A DNA stretch of 26,931 nt, from assembly GCA_900547195.1 (NCBI GenBank), contig URFQ01000030.1, positions 1-26,931 of the forward strand. Direction: 5' to 3'. The notes under the pieces were generated by a model. It had not been told where the DNA came from. It worked only from the letters and a program-made list of their open reading frames with translations, and made no database searches. The first letter of the stretch is position 1; each line of letters begins with the position of its first letter. Shown here one piece after another: positions 15,140-24,093 of the stretch. Source of the DNA: an uncultured Butyricicoccus sp. GTDB taxonomy: Bacteria > Bacillota > Clostridia > Oscillospirales > Butyricicoccaceae. A program made the translations under genes and the position numbers.

Positions 15140-15173
15140 AAAGGGCGGCCTTCCTTCCGGAGGGCCGCCCTTT
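15140..15173 (-). terminator. Terminator of ppdK
   Basis: AAAGGGCGGCC pairs perfectly with GGCCGCCCTTT, 18 bases after the ppdK stop codon; the T-run on the minus strand is short. Confidence 0.65.
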
Positions 15174-15190
15174 CGAGAGACTTTTCTTTG

Positions 15191-17824
15191 TTATGCCTTG
15201 CCGAGTTCCTTGACACGCGCCTGCGCTGCCGCCAGACGGGCAATCGGCACGCGGAAGGGCGAGCAGGATACATAGTTCAGGCCGACATTATGGCAGAACT
15301 CCACGGAGGAAAGGTCGCCGCCGTGTTCGCCGCAGATACCCAGTTTAATGTCCGGGCGGGTCTTGCGGCCCGACTCCACCGCCATCTTGACCAGCTTGCC
15401 AACGCCGTTTTGGTCTAGACGGGCAAACGGATCGGATTCGAGGATCTTTTTCTCGAAGTAGGTGTCCAGGATGCGGCCCACGTCGTCGCGCGAGAAGCCA
15501 TACGTCATCTGGGTGAGGTCGTTGGTGCCAAAGGAGAAGAACTCCGCCTCGGTTGCGATCTCGTCCGCTGTCACAGCGGCGCGCGGGGTCTCGATCATGG
15601 TGCCGACCATGTATTTCATCTTCAGCCCAGACGCCGCAATCAGCTCGTCAGCCTTGGCCTTGATGACCTTTTTGACAAAGCGCAGTTCATTGATTTCAGA
15701 AACCAGCGGAACCATGATCTCCGGAATGATGTGCAGGCCGTCTTCCTTGGAGACATTGATGGCCGCCGAGATAATCGCCTCGGTCTGCATTTCCGCAATT
15801 TCCGGATACAGCACATCCAGACGGCAGCCGCGGGTGCCGAGCATGGGGTTGAACTCATGCAGGCCGTCCACAATGCCCTTGAGTTTTTCAAAGGTGATGC
15901 CCATCTCGCCGGCCAGCTCGCGGATGTCGTCCTCTTCCTGCGGAAGGAACTCATGAAGCGGCGGGTCGAGCAGGCGGATGGTGACCGGCAGGCCGCCCAT
16001 TGCACGATAAATGGCTTCGAAGTCGCCGCGCTGCATGGGCAGGATCTTGGCGAGCGCCGCCTTGCGCTGCTCGACGGTCTCGGAGACGATCATCTCCCGA
16101 ACCGCCTTGATACGGGCCGGCTCGAAGAACATATGCTCGGTACGGCAAAGGCCGATACCCTCTGCGCCAAACTTGCGCGCCTGCGTCGCATCGCGCGGGG
16201 TGTCGCCGTTGGTGCGGACATGCAGGGTGCGCAGTTCGTCGGCCCAGCTCATGAAGCGGCCGAAATCGCCGGTGAGCTCGGCTTCCTGGGTGTCGATCTT
16301 GCCAAGATACACATTGCCGGTGGAACCGTCGAGGGAGATGAAATCGCCCTCCTTCACAATTGTGCCGTCCGCAAAGGCAATGGTCTTGTCTTCTTCGGAA
16401 ACCTTGATGCCGTTGACGCCGGCAACGCAGCAGGTGCCCATGCCGCGCGCAACAACCGCTGCGTGCGAGGTCATGCCGCCGCGGGCGGTCATGATGCCTT
16501 CGGAAACCGCCATGCCATCAATATCCTCCGGAGAGGTCTCCTGACGAACCAGGACGACCTTTTCGCCGGTTTTATGCGCCTTGGCCGCCTCGTCTGCGGT
16601 AAAATAGACCGCGCCGCAGGCTGCGCCGGGAGACGCCGGCAGGCCGGTGGTAATCGGAGCCGCGGCCTTCAGGGCAGCCGGGACAAACGTCGGATGCAAA
16701 AGCGCGTCGAGCTGCTTGGGCTCCACCTTCATAATGGCCTGCTCCTTGGTGCACACGCCCTCGTCCACGAGGTCAACGGCAACTTTAATCGCGGCCTGCG
16801 CAGTGCGTTTGCCGTTGCGGGTCTGGAGCATGTAAAGCTTGCCGTTTTCAATGGTAAACTCCATGTCCTGCATATCGCCATAATGGGCTTCCAGCTTGCT
16901 GGAGATGTCCACAAATTGCTGATATACGTCAGGCATGGTCTGCTGAAGCGCCGAAATCGGCTGCGGGGTACGGATGCCGGCCACAACGTCCTCGCCCTGC
17001 GCGTTCATCAGGAATTCGCCATACAGCGCTTTTTCGCCGGTCGCGGGGTTGCGGGTAAAGGCAACGCCGGTGCCCGAGGTTTCGCCCATGTTGCCGAATA
17101 CCATCGACTGCACGTTCACGGCCGTGCCCCAGGAATGCGGGATGTCGTTCATGCGGCGGTAGGTGTTCGCGCGCGGGTTATCCCATGAGCGGAATACCGC
17201 GCGGACAGCTTCCATGAGCTGGACCTTGGGATCCTGCGGAAAATCCTTGCCGAGCGATTTCTTATAGTGATCCTTGAAGAGCACAATCAGTTCGCTCATA
17301 TCGTCTGCGTCAAGCTCGTTGTCCATTTTGACGCCCTTTTTGTCCTTGACCTGGTCGATAAACTGCTCAAAGGAGGACTTGGGCAGCTCCATCACGACGT
17401 CGGAGAACATCTGGATAAAACGGCGATAGCTGTCGCGTGCAAAACGCGGATTGCTTGTCAGTCCGGAAACCGCTTCGCAGATTTCGTCGTTCATGCCAAG
17501 GTTCAGGATCGTATCCATCATGCCCGGCATGGATGCGCGCGCGCCGGAACGCACGGAAACCAGCAGCGGGCGCGCCGGGTCGCCAAGGGTTTTTTCCGTC
17601 ATTTTCTCCAGCTTATCCAGATATTCCATGATCTGCTCCTGAATATCGGGGTAGATCGTCTTGCCGTCCTGGTAATAACGGGTGCAGGCTTCGGTGGTAA
17701 TCGTGAAGCCCTGGGGAACGGGCATGCCGAGATTGGTCATTTCGGCTAAATTCGCGCCCTTGCCGCCGAGCAGTTCACGCATTTTTCCATTGCCTTCTGA
17801 GAACAGATAAACAAACTTCTTCAT
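15191..17824 (-). CDS. ppdK: Pyruvate, phosphate dikinase
   Basis: 877 residues, the usual length (the Clostridium symbiosum enzyme is 874). It interconverts pyruvate, ATP and phosphate with phosphoenolpyruvate, AMP and pyrophosphate; in anaerobes it often runs in glycolysis. N-terminal ATP-grasp part: GGKGANLAEM (20-29) and LVSVRSGARASMPGMMDTILNLG (88-110). The swivelling phosphohistidine domain has TARGGMTSHAAVVARGMG, with His454 the phosphorylated residue. The C-terminal PEP/pyruvate barrel has the catalytic Cys831 in ICGEHGGD. GGAGG precedes the ATG. It stands alone with its own promoter and terminator. Confidence 0.97.
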   Translation of the reverse strand: MKKFVYLFSEGNGKMRELLGGKGANLAEMTNLGMPVPQGFTITTEACTRYYQDGKTIYPDIQEQIMEYLDKLEKMTEKTLGDPARPLLVSVRSGARASMPGMMDTILNLGMNDEICEAVSGLTSNPRFARDSYRRFIQMFSDVVMELPKSSFEQFIDQVKDKKGVKMDNELDADDMSELIVLFKDHYKKSLGKDFPQDPKVQLMEAVRAVFRSWDNPRANTYRRMNDIPHSWGTAVNVQSMVFGNMGETSGTGVAFTRNPATGEKALYGEFLMNAQGEDVVAGIRTPQPISALQQTMPDVYQQFVDISSKLEAHYGDMQDMEFTIENGKLYMLQTRNGKRTAQAAIKVAVDLVDEGVCTKEQAIMKVEPKQLDALLHPTFVPAALKAAAPITTGLPASPGAACGAVYFTADEAAKAHKTGEKVVLVRQETSPEDIDGMAVSEGIMTARGGMTSHAAVVARGMGTCCVAGVNGIKVSEEDKTIAFADGTIVKEGDFISLDGSTGNVYLGKIDTQEAELTGDFGRFMSWADELRTLHVRTNGDTPRDATQARKFGAEGIGLCRTEHMFFEPARIKAVREMIVSETVEQRKAALAKILPMQRGDFEAIYRAMGGLPVTIRLLDPPLHEFLPQEEDDIRELAGEMGITFEKLKGIVDGLHEFNPMLGTRGCRLDVLYPEIAEMQTEAIISAAINVSKEDGLHIIPEIMVPLVSEINELRFVKKVIKAKADELIAASGLKMKYMVGTMIETPRAAVTADEIATEAEFFSFGTNDLTQMTYGFSRDDVGRILDTYFEKKILESDPFARLDQNGVGKLVKMAVESGRKTRPDIKLGICGEHGGDLSSVEFCHNVGLNYVSCSPFRVPIARLAAAQARVKELGKA

Positions 17825-17892
17825 TGCTGGGGGTCCTCCGTTTCGTGGTTATTCGCGTTTCGTCTAAATCTACAATTTCTTTGTCCTCGATT

Positions 17893-17901
17893 ATTATAAC
17901 A
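17893..17901 (-). promoter_or_regulatory. Extended -10 promoter of ppdK
   Basis: TGTTATAAT on the minus strand, about 70 bases before the ATG; the -35 (TAGTAT-like) is poor, as is common with extended -10 sites. Confidence 0.5.
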
Positions 17902-17939
17902 TATACACAAATAAAATACTACTAGGGCAATTTCACTTA

Positions 17940-18274
17940 TTTTCCATTTGCTTTTTGTGCACTTTGACGATATTTTTTTTAAAACCTGCTATTTCCCGCC
18001 TGTTTTATGCTGTTTTTCAGGAGCGTGCATTTTTGTATTTTTCCGCCTTATCCTCTATTTATGTATTCCGCCAGCTCCGCAAAACCGAACAAAAATTTTC
18101 TACAAAATTTCTACATTTTCCTTATATATTTTTATCATTGAAATCTTTGGAATTTCCTGCTACGCTATTTACAGGAAATGATTCATTTCAACATTGTTTG
18201 ATCTTCGATTTCCGGAAGTTTGAAGAAAAATTTGTTGTAATTCTAACTGCGCCCGAAATACGAGGGAGGTTTCT
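17940..18274. other. AT-rich intergenic region with inverted repeats
   Basis: About 335 bases with much lower GC than the neighbouring genes and no credible gene. It has TTTCCTG/CAGGAAA (18153-18178) and the interlocking palindrome GAAATG-ATT-CATTTC (18175-18189), possible operators, and the left copy of a 16-base direct repeat (18196-18211). A convincing -35/-10 pair for the next gene is not visible. Confidence 0.5.
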
Positions 18275-19130
18275 ATGAAAAAGATTGTATCTATTATTCT
18301 TTGTTGTATCCTGTTTTTCTGCCTTGCCGCACCTTGTTCAGCATTTTCGGAGGGTTCAAATATCCAATCGGATATGGGATCTCCGATAAACAAACCACTA
18401 TCTGTCGCGGAGGAATCCTATGTAAGTTCAGATGGTGAATACTACTATGACGCGATACACGATGTATATTATAGTAATTTTGTTCGGGTAATTGATGGTG
18501 TTATCACAGAGATTTCTCCCACTGAATATGCCACAGAAGTAGCTGTCGCTACACAAAATGCTCTGTCTTTTACGTCTCTGGCTTCGAACACGGATAATTC
18601 TCTTATAGAACCCTTGGCGAACACTTATTTTTATAAGTTTAACAAAAAAAGCGTATCGCGTCCATGGATTGACACGTCTCACACTTATGTGATTTCAGGG
18701 TTAGTTGGCAAGGGGACTACTGCTACTGCAGAGTTTTCGAAAAGCATTTCTACCGAGTTTTCTATTGCACTGAATGCTGCAAAATCATCTCCTATTGCAA
18801 GTGTAATTCCTGAATTAGGAATTAATGCTGCATGGACGGCTACCAGCCAAGTTTCCCTTTCCTATAGCGGTACCCCAACTATGGCATATGGGCGTATGTG
18901 TTACCAGCCAATTCGATATACTATTACAGGCGACATTGAAAAATGGAATTTATATAACAACAATCGTCCCCCTGTATTTGTTTCAGTAGAGGACGCAAAT
19001 GTTCAGGTATATTGCCCTGCTACTGTTAGTGTTGGGGGTGAAATCTTTGCCGATGGATACTATTTTCTCGTTCAGCGTTCTTCCCCATTTTATGAATCCG
19101 ATTTAAATTAAATCGTTTGATCTTCAATTT
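18196..19130. repeat. 16-bp direct repeats flanking the secreted-protein gene
   Basis: GTTTGATCTTCGATTT at 18196-18211 and GTTTGATCTTCAATTT at 19115-19130, 15 of 16 bases identical, same orientation. The left copy is 63 bases before the secreted-protein start; the right copy is 3 bases after its stop and directly before the next small ORF. It may be a recombination footprint or a duplicated gene boundary. Confidence 0.65.
18275..19111 (+). CDS. Secreted protein of unknown function
   Basis: 278 residues. A clear signal peptide: MKK, hydrophobic core 4-19, cleavage probably after CSA (residue 23). GGGAGG lies 5 bases before the ATG. The mature part starts acidic and Tyr-rich (SSDGEYYYDAIHDVYY); from about residue 118 it is Ser/Thr-rich with alternating hydrophobic residues, so probably beta-structured, and includes SYSGTPTMAYGRMCYQPIRY. 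No catalytic motif, sorting signal or repeat is seen. Codon use is AT-rich, unlike dacA, ppdK and clpC, which suggests acquisition. Similar beta-rich exported proteins occur in Firmicutes with no known role; I do not recognise the family. Confidence 0.8.
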   Translation: MKKIVSIILCCILFFCLAAPCSAFSEGSNIQSDMGSPINKPLSVAEESYVSSDGEYYYDAIHDVYYSNFVRVIDGVITEISPTEYATEVAVATQNALSFTSLASNTDNSLIEPLANTYFYKFNKKSVSRPWIDTSHTYVISGLVGKGTTATAEFSKSISTEFSIALNAAKSSPIASVIPELGINAAWTATSQVSLSYSGTPTMAYGRMCYQPIRYTITGDIEKWNLYNNNRPPVFVSVEDANVQVYCPATVSVGGEIFADGYYFLVQRSSPFYESDLN

Positions 19131-19304
19131 ATGAATTTTGTTTCTTGGGAGCAGCGTAGCATGAAAGTGCCCCCCAATTACACCGCGAAAACCATCTATG
19201 CGTATGCTACCGGACTTTTAACTGTCGAATACACAGAACAAGTTACAGGTTTGCCGGTTGGGTATACGTCTGAACACGATCTTGAACATACCTGGAGTAT
19301 TTAA
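19131..19304 (+). CDS. Small ORF, perhaps the remains of a second secreted protein
   Basis: 57 codons (or 47 from ATG 19161) reading VPPNYTAKTIYAYATGLLTV then EYTEQVTGLPVGYTSE. It looks like one strand-rich piece of a larger exported protein rather than a complete small protein. There is no signal peptide and only a weak ribosome site (TTGGGAG is before the second ATG, spacing 9-10). It begins directly after the right copy of the 16-bp repeat. It may be the tail of a duplicated, internally deleted copy of a gene like its left neighbour, though it is not a copy of that gene's C-terminus. Confidence 0.4.
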   Translation: MNFVSWEQRSMKVPPNYTAKTIYAYATGLLTVEYTEQVTGLPVGYTSEHDLEHTWSI

Positions 19305-19308
19305 CATC

Positions 19309-19410
19309 ATGTCTCCTGTCATTCTATTCGGCGTTGTAAACGGCGCCGCCCGGTTTATCCTCGTCCTGCTCGGAATCTGCTGCTGCATCAAGTATTTGCG
19401 GAGCAAATAA
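19309..19410 (+). CDS. 33-residue single-helix membrane peptide
   Basis: MSPVILFGVVNGAARFILVL then a Cys-rich end LGICCCIKYLRSK. One membrane helix with a positive C-terminus (inside by the positive-inside rule). It starts 4 bases after the preceding stop; GGAG is 11 bases upstream. A strong terminator follows its stop immediately, which supports a real transcription unit ending here. The function is unknown; candidates are a toxin-like peptide or a small partner of the exported protein. Confidence 0.5.
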   Translation: MSPVILFGVVNGAARFILVLLGICCCIKYLRSK

Positions 19411-19450
19411 AAAATCTCCCGCCTTCCTTTCCCGGAAAGCGGGAGATTTT
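19411..19450. terminator. Bidirectional terminator between the AT-rich island and clpC
   Basis: AAAATCTCCCGC pairs perfectly with GCGGGAGATTTT over a 16-base loop, with A/T tracts on both sides. Confidence 0.9.
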
Positions 19451-19453
19451 CAT

Positions 19454-21937
19454 TTATTCGGTCTTTTCGGCGTGCTCCGCCTGTCTCAGCGTCAGCTTAT
19501 CGTCCTGTACGTCCAGCACGACGTCCTGGCCGCGGGCAATCGTACCCTTCAGGAACTCTTCGGCCACGAGGTCTTCAACCTGCGACTGGATGGCCCGGCG
19601 CAGCGGGCGCGCGCCATAAACCGGGTCAAAACCGGCCTTCGCCAGATGCTTCTTGGCCGCGTCCGTCCAGGCCATCGTAATCTCCATATCGGTCATACGC
19701 CCCGCGACCGCTTTCAGCATGCCTTCTGCAATCTGCGCAATCTCGTCTTCATTCAAGCGGTTAAAGACAATGATATCGTCAATACGGTTGAGCATCTCCG
19801 GGCGGAAGGCCTCTTTGAGGTCTGCAAGCACTTCTTTCTTGATCCTCTCAAAGGTCTGCTCGCCCGCGTCGCTGTCTCCGCCAAAACCGAGCGATTTGCG
19901 CGCCTTGCCGGTGATCTTGTGGGCGCCGATGTTCGAGGTCATGATGACGACCGTGTTTTTGAAATCGACCTTGCGGCCCTGGCCGTCGGTAAGCTGGCCA
20001 TCCTCCAGGATCTGGAGCAGGATGTTAAACACGTCCGGATGCGCCTTTTCGATTTCATCAAACAGGATGACCGAATATGGTTTCCTGCGTACCTTTTCGG
20101 TGAGCTGGCCGCCCTCGTCATAGCCGACATAGCCCGGAGGCGAACCGATCATGCGGGACACGCTGTGCTTCTCCATGTATTCGGACATATCGATACGCAC
20201 CATGGCGTTTTCGTCGCCGAAGAGCGCTTCGGCCAGCGTCTTGCACAGCTCGGTCTTGCCGACGCCTGTGGGCCCGAGGAAGATAAACGAGCCAATCGGG
20301 CGCTTGGGGTCTCTCAGGCCGACACGGCCGCGGCGGATGGCCTTGGCGACCGCGGTGACCGCTTCGTCCTGCCCGATGACACGCGCATGCAGGGTATCTT
20401 CCAGATGGAGCAGGCGTTGGCCTTCGTCTTCGGTGATACGCGCCGCCGGGATGCCCGTCCAGCCCGCAATGACTTCCGCGATATCCTCTTCGCAAACCTC
20501 GCCGTGGGTCTTGGTCTGCTCGGCCTCCCATGCCTTACGCTTGTCTTCGATTTCGGCTTTCCTGGCGTTCTCTTCGTCGCGCAGCTTTGCCGCCTTTTCA
20601 TAATCCTGCGCCTTGACCGCCTCTTCCTTGTGCGCACGGACGGCTTTCAGTCCGTCTTCCAGGCTCTGGAGGTCAGGCGGCGGGGTCATGTTCTTCATAC
20701 GGACACGGGAGCACGCCTCATCAATGAGGTCAATGGCCTTATCCGGCAGTTGACGGCCAGAGACATAGCGCACGCTCAGCTTGACCGCCGCGTCAATCGC
20801 TTCATCGGAAATCTTGATACGGTGGTGCGCTTCGTAGCGGTCGCGCAGGCCCTTCAGGATTTCAACCGCGTCCTCCGGGGCCGGCTCGTTGATCGTGACC
20901 GGCTGGAAGCGGCGTTCGAGCGCCGAATCCTTTTCGATGTTCTTGCGGTACTCATCCAGCGTGGTCGCACCGATGACCTGGATGTCGCCGCGCGCGAGCG
21001 CCGGCTTCAGGATGTTCGCCGCATCCACCGCGCCTTCGGCCGCGCCCGCGCCGACAATCATATGCAGCTCATCAATGAACAGGATCACGTCTTTGGAGTT
21101 TTGCAGCTCGTCGAGCACGCTCTTAATGCGCTCTTCAAACTCGCCGCGGTACTTGGTGCCCGCAATCATGCCGGTCAGGTCGAGCGCAATCAGACGCTTT
21201 CCCTTCAGGTTCTCGGGTACGTCGCCGGACACAATCTTCTGTGCCAGGCCCTCGGCAACCGCGGTCTTGCCAACGCCCGGGTCACCGACCAGCGCCGGAT
21301 TGTTCTTGGTGCGGCGGGAGAGGATCTGGATGACGCGGTCGATCTCTTCCTTACGGCCGATGACCGGGTCAAGCTTGCCCTCACGGGCAGCCCTGGTCAG
21401 ATCCTTGCCGAATTTCTCAATGGTTTTGGAGGCGCCGCCGCCCTGCTGCGCGCCCTGCGGGCGGCCGCCGCCCTCGGCCATGGTGACATCCTCTTCCGCG
21501 CCACCAACCGCTTGCAGCAGCGTGGTATACAGCTTCTGCACATCCACGCCCAGCGCGCCCAGCACGCTCAGGGCAACATTTTGCCCCTCGCGAATCAGGC
21601 CGAGCAGCAGGTGCTCGGTGCCGACGTAATTCACGCCGAGCTGGTTCGCGGTCATGACCGCGAGTTCCACGATTTTCTTGGTGCGCGGGGTCAGGCCCTG
21701 AGGCGCAGACATATCGGGCGTGCCTTTGCCGGTCATTTTCTCAATCTCAGCTTCCACCTTTTCGGCCGTCACGCCAAATTCGGCGAGCACCTTGTTCGCC
21801 ATGCCGCCGTTTTCCTTGGCCAGGCCGGTGAGCAAATGCTCGGATCCAACATAGCTGTGACCCATCTGCCCCGCGGTCTCCTGTGCAAGACGCAGCGCTT
21901 CGGCTGCGCGTTCGGTAAATCTATTTTGATAGAACAT
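19454..21937 (-). CDS. clpC: ATP-dependent Clp protease ATPase ClpC
   Basis: An 827-residue AAA+ unfoldase that feeds substrates, including McsB-tagged phospho-arginine proteins, to ClpP. In order: two N-terminal Clp_N repeats (about 1-145); first AAA domain with Walker A GDPGVGKT and Walker B VILFIDELH; a UVR-type middle segment (EEAVKAQDYEKAAKLRDEE); second AAA domain with GPTGVGKTE, VILFDEIEKAHPD and the sensor region GARPLRRAIQ. AAAGGAG precedes the ATG (spacing 12). It is the last gene of the ctsR operon, 48 bases after mcsB. Confidence 0.97.
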   Translation of the reverse strand: MFYQNRFTERAAEALRLAQETAGQMGHSYVGSEHLLTGLAKENGGMANKVLAEFGVTAEKVEAEIEKMTGKGTPDMSAPQGLTPRTKKIVELAVMTANQLGVNYVGTEHLLLGLIREGQNVALSVLGALGVDVQKLYTTLLQAVGGAEEDVTMAEGGGRPQGAQQGGGASKTIEKFGKDLTRAAREGKLDPVIGRKEEIDRVIQILSRRTKNNPALVGDPGVGKTAVAEGLAQKIVSGDVPENLKGKRLIALDLTGMIAGTKYRGEFEERIKSVLDELQNSKDVILFIDELHMIVGAGAAEGAVDAANILKPALARGDIQVIGATTLDEYRKNIEKDSALERRFQPVTINEPAPEDAVEILKGLRDRYEAHHRIKISDEAIDAAVKLSVRYVSGRQLPDKAIDLIDEACSRVRMKNMTPPPDLQSLEDGLKAVRAHKEEAVKAQDYEKAAKLRDEENARKAEIEDKRKAWEAEQTKTHGEVCEEDIAEVIAGWTGIPAARITEDEGQRLLHLEDTLHARVIGQDEAVTAVAKAIRRGRVGLRDPKRPIGSFIFLGPTGVGKTELCKTLAEALFGDENAMVRIDMSEYMEKHSVSRMIGSPPGYVGYDEGGQLTEKVRRKPYSVILFDEIEKAHPDVFNILLQILEDGQLTDGQGRKVDFKNTVVIMTSNIGAHKITGKARKSLGFGGDSDAGEQTFERIKKEVLADLKEAFRPEMLNRIDDIIVFNRLNEDEIAQIAEGMLKAVAGRMTDMEITMAWTDAAKKHLAKAGFDPVYGARPLRRAIQSQVEDLVAEEFLKGTIARGQDVVLDVQDDKLTLRQAEHAEKTE

Positions 21938-21985
21938 AAATCTTTACAACTCCTTTCAATCCGTATATTGTGCTTTACGACTTCC

Positions 21986-22993
21986 TCAGCCCTTGATTTC
22001 CAGCTTCTCCGCCATGCTGCGGAGCATACCGGCGCGCTTTTTATCGCGCTCGGACGGTGCCCCGCCCAGCACAGCCGGCCGGATCGCCTGCTCCAGTTCG
22101 CAGACCACCGCCGGGGAAACCCCGGTCAGATACCCCATCGACAGGCCAATCAGCACATTTGACAGGCATTCCACCGCTTCCCCTGTGTCGATCAGGCGCG
22201 CGGTCTTGAGCACGCCTGCGGCGCGGAAGATGCGGTCGGCCAGCGCCGGTTCGTTCTGGCCGCGCAGCTGCTCGCGCAGCTTCTTTTCCTGCTCGATGAC
22301 TTCGGTCGCAAGCGCCACCAGTTTGTCGACAATCGCATTCTCGGAGATGCCGAGCGTCACCTGGTTGGATAGCTGATAGAACCCGCCCGAGGCCTGCGAC
22401 CCTTCGCCGTATGCGCCCCGCACGGTGAATCCCTGCCGGCCGGCTGCGGCGATGACGTCCTGGATGCGCCCCGCGCCGCCGAGCAGCGGCAGATGAAGCA
22501 TAATGGAAGCGCGCAGGCCGGTGCCGATGTTGCTCGGGCACGCGGTCAGGTAACCGAGGTTTTCGTCAAAGTCCATCGGAACCTGTCCCTCCATCAAGGT
22601 AGCGAGGCGTCTCGCTTCGGCCATGCACTCCTTCGGGCACAGGCCCGTGCCGATCACCTGCAAGCGCATGTGATCCTCTTCGCCGACCATGATGGCCACA
22701 CCGCCGTCGTTCGAGGCGATCAGCCAGCCGCCCGACTGGGCGAGTTCGGGGGAAATCAAATGCTTTTCCACCAGTGCGGCGCCCTCCGCCGAGCGCGGCC
22801 GCACTTCGGTCATCGTAAAAGCGGATGCAATGGCGGGGGCCGATTGCAAAGCGTCCCAGATCTTTTCCGCGATTTCCTGATACTGCCCTGCGGTCAGGCC
22901 GCGGTACGGATACCCTTTCAGGTTGCGTGCGAGACGCACGCGGGTGCTGGCTGCCAGTCCGGCAAAGCCGCCCTGAATTTTGAAGTTACTCAT
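21986..22993 (-). CDS. mcsB: Protein arginine kinase McsB
   Basis: 335 residues, slightly shorter than the Bacillus enzyme (363). It phosphorylates arginines of damaged proteins and of CtsR, marking them for ClpCP. The phosphagen-kinase fold is visible: STRVRLARNLKGYP (16-29), GEEDHMRLQ with the catalytic Glu (about 104-112), CPSNIGTGLRAS (the Cys/substrate loop) and RGAYGEGSQ. The start codon overlaps the mcsA stop by 4 bases (ATGA), as expected for partners that act together. Confidence 0.95.
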   Translation of the reverse strand: MSNFKIQGGFAGLAASTRVRLARNLKGYPYRGLTAGQYQEIAEKIWDALQSAPAIASAFTMTEVRPRSAEGAALVEKHLISPELAQSGGWLIASNDGGVAIMVGEEDHMRLQVIGTGLCPKECMAEARRLATLMEGQVPMDFDENLGYLTACPSNIGTGLRASIMLHLPLLGGAGRIQDVIAAAGRQGFTVRGAYGEGSQASGGFYQLSNQVTLGISENAIVDKLVALATEVIEQEKKLREQLRGQNEPALADRIFRAAGVLKTARLIDTGEAVECLSNVLIGLSMGYLTGVSPAVVCELEQAIRPAVLGGAPSERDKKRAGMLRSMAEKLEIKG

Positions 22994-23529
22994 TTCTGTT
23001 CGCCCTCCAGTCTGCGGATCTCGTCGCGCAGGCGCGCGGCCTCTTCATAATTCTCCGCCTTCACGGCATCGTTAAGCTTGGCTTTTAGGCCCTCGACCGG
23101 ATCGGCCTTCGGCTGGTCGGCAGACGGTGCGGGCGTGGCGCCCACATGGGCGGCTGCGCCGTGCAGCTTTTTGATGTATGGCAGCAGGATGTCGCTGAAG
23201 TTCTTATAGCAGTCACTGCAGCCTGCGCGGCCGGTGCGCCGCAGTTCGCTTTCGGTCATACCGCAGGTTGGGCAGCGCCGGCCGCCGCCGATGGCCTGCG
23301 CCGCGCCGCCAAACGGGCTTTGCAGCATGGAGCCAAACGGCTCGGAAAAGAATGAACTGCCGAACGGGTTCGAGAAGAACGGATCGCTGAAGAACGAGCC
23401 GAACGCCGGAGCGCCGCCGGTCAATTTGGCTGCGCATTCGGGGCACAGATGCAGTTCACGGGTCTGCCCGTTGATGTTTTCTTTATAATAGGTAGTCGCT
23501 TCATTTTTATTACAGTTCTGGCACAACAT
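22990..23529 (-). CDS. mcsA: McsA, activator of the McsB kinase
   Basis: 179 residues. There are two treble-clef-type zinc sites: CQNC...CPEC (3-31) and CPTC...CSDC (about 88-107). Between them lies an unusual Phe/Pro/Gly/Ser-rich linker (SFFSDPFFSNPFGSSFFSEP). A C-terminal UVR motif (VKAENYEEAARLRDEIRRLE) is present. It binds and activates McsB and helps load ClpC. AAAGGA lies before the ATG. It is 56 bases downstream of ctsR. Confidence 0.95.
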   Translation of the reverse strand: MLCQNCNKNEATTYYKENINGQTRELHLCPECAAKLTGGAPAFGSFFSDPFFSNPFGSSFFSEPFGSMLQSPFGGAAQAIGGGRRCPTCGMTESELRRTGRAGCSDCYKNFSDILLPYIKKLHGAAAHVGATPAPSADQPKADPVEGLKAKLNDAVKAENYEEAARLRDEIRRLEGEQK

Positions 23530-23585
23530 AAGACATCGTCCTTTCTATGATTGCATTTAGTAATTTGATTACAAATTGTTGATTC

Positions 23586-24038
23586 CTACGTGGCAATCCC
23601 AAGGATGCCGCATCGGAAGACGCTTGCACGGATGGTGTCGCGGTATTCCTGCGGCACTTCTGCCAGCGCGCCGTCCGAGCATGCGCTCAGCAGCAGGCTG
23701 CCTTCGCGCGGGGTCAGCAAACCGGCCGAAACAAACGTGCGCGCAAGCCGCGCGGCGCTGTTTTGCGTCAGCCGTCCGCCAATGCCGCGAGCCGCTTCCA
23801 CCAGTGTGCGCTGTTTATCGTCCATCATGCGGACAATGCGGATATATCCGCCGCCGCCGCGCCGGCTTTCGACCAGATAGCCGTTTTCCGGGGTAAAGCG
23901 GGTTTCGATCACATAATTGACCTGGCTGGGCACGCAGGAAAACCGGTCGGCCACTTGCCGCCGCTGCAATTCCGCGACGCCGCCGCCGTCAGACAGCATC
24001 TCTGCGATAAAGTCCGCGATCATGTCGCTCATTTTCAC
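23586..24038 (-). CDS. ctsR: Transcriptional repressor CtsR
   Basis: 150 residues, normal length. A winged helix-turn-helix at the N-terminus (MSDMIADFIAEML, QRRQVADRFSCVPSQVNYVI), the beta-wing glycine loop ESRRGGGGYIRIVR, and a C-terminal dimer domain. It represses class III heat-shock genes, here its own operon, until heat or McsB action removes it. GGAG is 6 bases before the ATG 24038. Two operator-like sites lie just upstream. Confidence 0.95.
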   Translation of the reverse strand: MKMSDMIADFIAEMLSDGGGVAELQRRQVADRFSCVPSQVNYVIETRFTPENGYLVESRRGGGGYIRIVRMMDDKQRTLVEAARGIGGRLTQNSAARLARTFVSAGLLTPREGSLLLSACSDGALAEVPQEYRDTIRASVFRCGILGIAT

Positions 24039-24093
24039 TCCGTTCCTCTCCTTCCCTCGACCCGACGTTCATCTTTCGTCAAGGCTTTCTGTC

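Noticed and set aside
15731..17188. A 485-codon plus-strand frame opposite ppdK
   Set aside because: Shadow of ppdK, whose catalytic His and Cys are both in place.
19472..22162. An 896-codon open frame opposite clpC and mcsB
   Set aside because: It is the antisense shadow of two certain genes in GC-biased codons; its protein is Arg/His/Leu-rich with no domain and no ribosome site.
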